NCBI GenBank assembly: GCA_037045585.1
Contig: JBAOIR010000043.1
Span: 124,001 to 188,000 of the forward strand
Length of the DNA: 64,000 nt
Source of the DNA: SSF14 sp037045585
GTDB lineage: Bacteria; Actinomycetota; Acidimicrobiia; Acidimicrobiales; Microtrichaceae
Direction: 5' to 3'
Position 1 is the stretch's first letter. The number at the start of each line of letters is the position of its first letter. Positions 63,701 to 64,000 of the stretch are shown in pieces. The translations under genes and the position numbers were made by a program. Below the pieces are notes generated by a model, which saw only the letters and a list, made by a program, of their open reading frames with translations, ran no database searches and had not been told where the DNA came from.

Positions 63701-64000
63701 TCAGCCGGCGGGCGAGGCGAGGCTGCCGCGGTTGTCGGCGGGATCGGCGTCGACGGTGGACACAGCCGTCAGGTTCCAGCCGACGCCGGGGGAGTCGCCG
63801 GAGAAACCGACCGACACGACCAGCCCGGCCCCGCCGTCGTCGTCGGGGAGATCGCGTCGACCTCACAGGTGGGGGGCGGCCCGGTGAGGACCCGGTCGCA
63901 CCCGGTGGGTGGCCGTGTCAGCCGGCTGCCGGTCGGGAGTTCGAACGAAAGCCGTGCAGCGGTCGTGTCCCCGCCGGTGTTGCCCACGCGCACCGTTGCG
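63701..64000 (-). CDS. C-terminus of an extracellular beta-sandwich protein (partial, frameshifted)
   Basis: Only the last 100 or so residues are in the window. It reads ATVRVGNTGGDTTAARLSFELPTG, GCDRVLTGPPPTCEVDAISP, then, one base out of frame, DDDGGAGLVVSVGFSGDSPGVGWN and a stop at 63701. The N-T-G-G-D-T and C...C pattern looks like a DUF11/CARDB-type repeat of surface proteins. One base appears to be missing next to the GGGG at 63845-63848. The start lies beyond the right edge. Confidence 0.65.

Overview
The window is very GC-rich, densely coded bacterial DNA. The gene content points to an actinobacterium, most likely of the Acidimicrobiia/Ilumatobacter type: a topoisomerase IV-like parE/parC pair, an F420-type LLM oxidoreductase, a mycothiol-style DinB/maleylpyruvate-isomerase-like protein, an ergothioneine operon, many acyl-CoA dehydrogenases, an AlkB alkane hydroxylase and an Flp-type pilin. 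The lineage is inferred from this content; there is no rRNA in the window to confirm it.

Layout. 1-8.4 kb: end of a STAS protein, tRNA-Gly(CCC), alkB with an overlapping tetR, a membrane protein, dcd, a small secreted protein, a degenerate receiver protein, a large membrane Fe-S reductase and a cNMP-binding protein. 8.4-16 kb: a GT-C-type membrane protein, a three-piece (frameshifted) cyclase/ATPase/TPR regulator, a 1-Cys peroxiredoxin with an IscR-type operator, a strongly promoted phasin-like gene with its own terminator, and coaA. 16-25 kb: lhgO coupled to a lipoprotein esterase, a DinB protein, a TfoX-N protein, then parE, a GT4 glycosyltransferase and parC. 25-29 kb: an ergothioneine operon (unknown gene, egtB, egtD, ridA). 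29-41 kb: LLM oxidoreductase, enoyl-CoA hydratase, two Gfo/Idh dehydrogenases, a big unknown lipoprotein, an orphan pilin, and a tightly overlapping operon made of a toroid-glycosyltransferase fusion, a DapA-family aldolase/lyase and an Old Yellow Enzyme family protein. 41-56 kb: hemolysin III, M50 protease, acyl-CoA dehydrogenase, gpx, acyl-CoA synthetase, SDR, two amidohydrolases, an MPI-like protein, an ABC-F (Uup) protein and an alkylsulfatase-like MBL enzyme. 56-64 kb: three more acyl-CoA dehydrogenases, an MgtE/SLC41-like transporter, an ornithine/lysine decarboxylase-family enzyme coupled to a zinc-free MDR reductase, and the end of an extracellular protein.

How it works together. The common theme is lipid and acyl-CoA catabolism (alkane hydroxylase, synthetase, dehydrogenases, hydratase, alkylsulfatase, SDR), with redox protection (peroxiredoxin, glutathione peroxidase, ergothioneine) and poorly characterised carbohydrate genes. 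Several lipid genes carry their own palindrome just upstream. One 18-bp palindrome is shared by an acyl-CoA dehydrogenase and a D-aminoacylase, which suggests a common TetR-type regulator.

Two global oddities stand out. First, at least seven reading-frame breaks, each repaired by adding or removing one base, occur in genes that otherwise look intact. Sequencing or assembly error is the likeliest cause. Second, a family of related intergenic repeats (71-bp and 77-bp tandem units plus a single diverged copy) lies at the 3' ends of minus-strand genes, and an unrelated 21-bp tandem repeat carries the stop codon of the peroxiredoxin gene.
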